Positions 41,383 through 41,609 of a stretch of DNA of 41,609 bases are shown in pieces (the stretch's first letter is position 1; each line of letters begins with the position of its first letter). The notes under the pieces were generated by a model that ran no database searches, was not told the origin of the DNA, and saw nothing but the letters and a program-made list of their open reading frames with translations. This stretch comes from an uncultured Clostridia bacterium (GTDB lineage: Bacteria > Bacillota > Clostridia > TANB77 > CAG-508), in the NCBI GenBank assembly GCA_947632535.1, contig CANRPR010000013.1:1-41609 (forward strand). The letters run 5' to 3'. A program made the position numbers and the translations under genes.

Positions 41383-41458
41383 GCTACTGTAGCTCAGTTG
41401 GTAGAGCAACAGATTCGTAACCTGTAGGTCGGCAGTTCGATTCTGCCCAGTAGCTCCA
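41383..41458 (+). tRNA. tRNA-Thr (anticodon CGT)
   Basis: Acceptor GCTACTG pairs fully with CAGTAGC; D-arm TAGCTCAGTTGGTAGAGCA; anticodon loop TTCGTAA (CGT at 41416-41418); T-arm GGCAG-TTCGATT-CTGCC; discriminator T; CCA encoded at 41456-41458. The anticodon stem ACAGA/CCTGT has one A31-C39 mismatch. Confidence 0.93.
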
Positions 41459-41502
41459 TTAAGTAAAATCGTTGCACTTTGGCGAAGATGGTTAATTGGC
41501 TG

Positions 41503-41536
41503 TAAAAGGTCAATTTTTTTGTTGCCTTTTATTTTG
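41503..41536 (+). terminator. Probable terminator after tRNA-Thr
   Basis: TAAAAGG (41503-41509) pairs with CCTTTTA (41525-41531), with CAA/TTG pairs inside and a T-rich tail. The remaining bases to 41609 hold nothing I can recognise. Confidence 0.45.
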
Positions 41537-41609
41537 TAGATAATTAGTAAATTTAATGAAAAAATTTTCAAATTATATTATAATTTATACGAAATATTTA
41601 AAAAGTTAA

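Overview
The window looks like chromosomal DNA from a very AT-rich, spore-forming member of the Clostridia, probably an uncultured gut species. Sporulation genes (spoIIGA-sigE, spoIVB), a monoderm-type gene set (sortase, class B PBP, GH25 lysozyme with LysM repeats), strong GGAGG ribosome binding sites and a putative bile salt hydrolase support this. Species cannot be fixed from the sequence alone.

Layout. 1-203: the 3' end of a gene whose GC-rich C-terminus ends in GFRPVL; it looks like the variable region of a diversity-generating retroelement (DGR) target protein. 389-6600: class B penicillin-binding protein, ftsY, a UPF0182 membrane protein and a DUF5665 protein. 6696-8352: spoIIGA and sigE, followed by a perfect 25-bp palindrome. 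8488-11422: a compact alaS, a HIT protein and a sortase. 11458-11750: promoter, leader hairpin, tRNA-His, tRNA-Gln and terminator. 11779-13346: a small accessory patch (XRE regulator, two unknown proteins, and a DUF4160 gene with a disrupted 5' end). 13399-15832: bile salt hydrolase-like protein and a convergent carbamoylase-type M20 amidase. 16057-17946: a DGR cassette of MutS-like accessory protein (MSL), Avd and reverse transcriptase, with no template repeat that I can find in the window. 18030-20371: rsmA (with an apparent frameshift), ruvC and a Cof-type HAD phosphatase. 20505-32135: a twelve-gene Tad-like secretion/pilus locus. 32217-39836: spoIVB, then murC (reverse), tig, clpP, clpX and pepV (reverse). 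40017-41458: GH25/LysM lysozyme and tRNA-Thr.

How the parts work together. SpoIIGA is the membrane protease that activates pro-sigma-E, encoded next to it. SpoIVB is the forespore signalling protease of the later sigma-K checkpoint. Tig, ClpP and ClpX form a protein folding/degradation block. The Tad-like locus has a CpaB-like protein, two MinD-like proteins with eroded P-loops, a CpaF-type ATPase, one long protein that looks like fused TadB and TadC, and seven short membrane-anchored proteins. Four of those seven appear to be tandem paralogues with pilin-like N-termini but no obvious cleavable leader. No secretin and no prepilin peptidase lie in the window.

The two regions most worth attention are this Tad-like locus with its pilin-like paralogue family, and the split DGR: an MSL-Avd-RT cassette about 16 kb from a probable variable region, with the template not found here.
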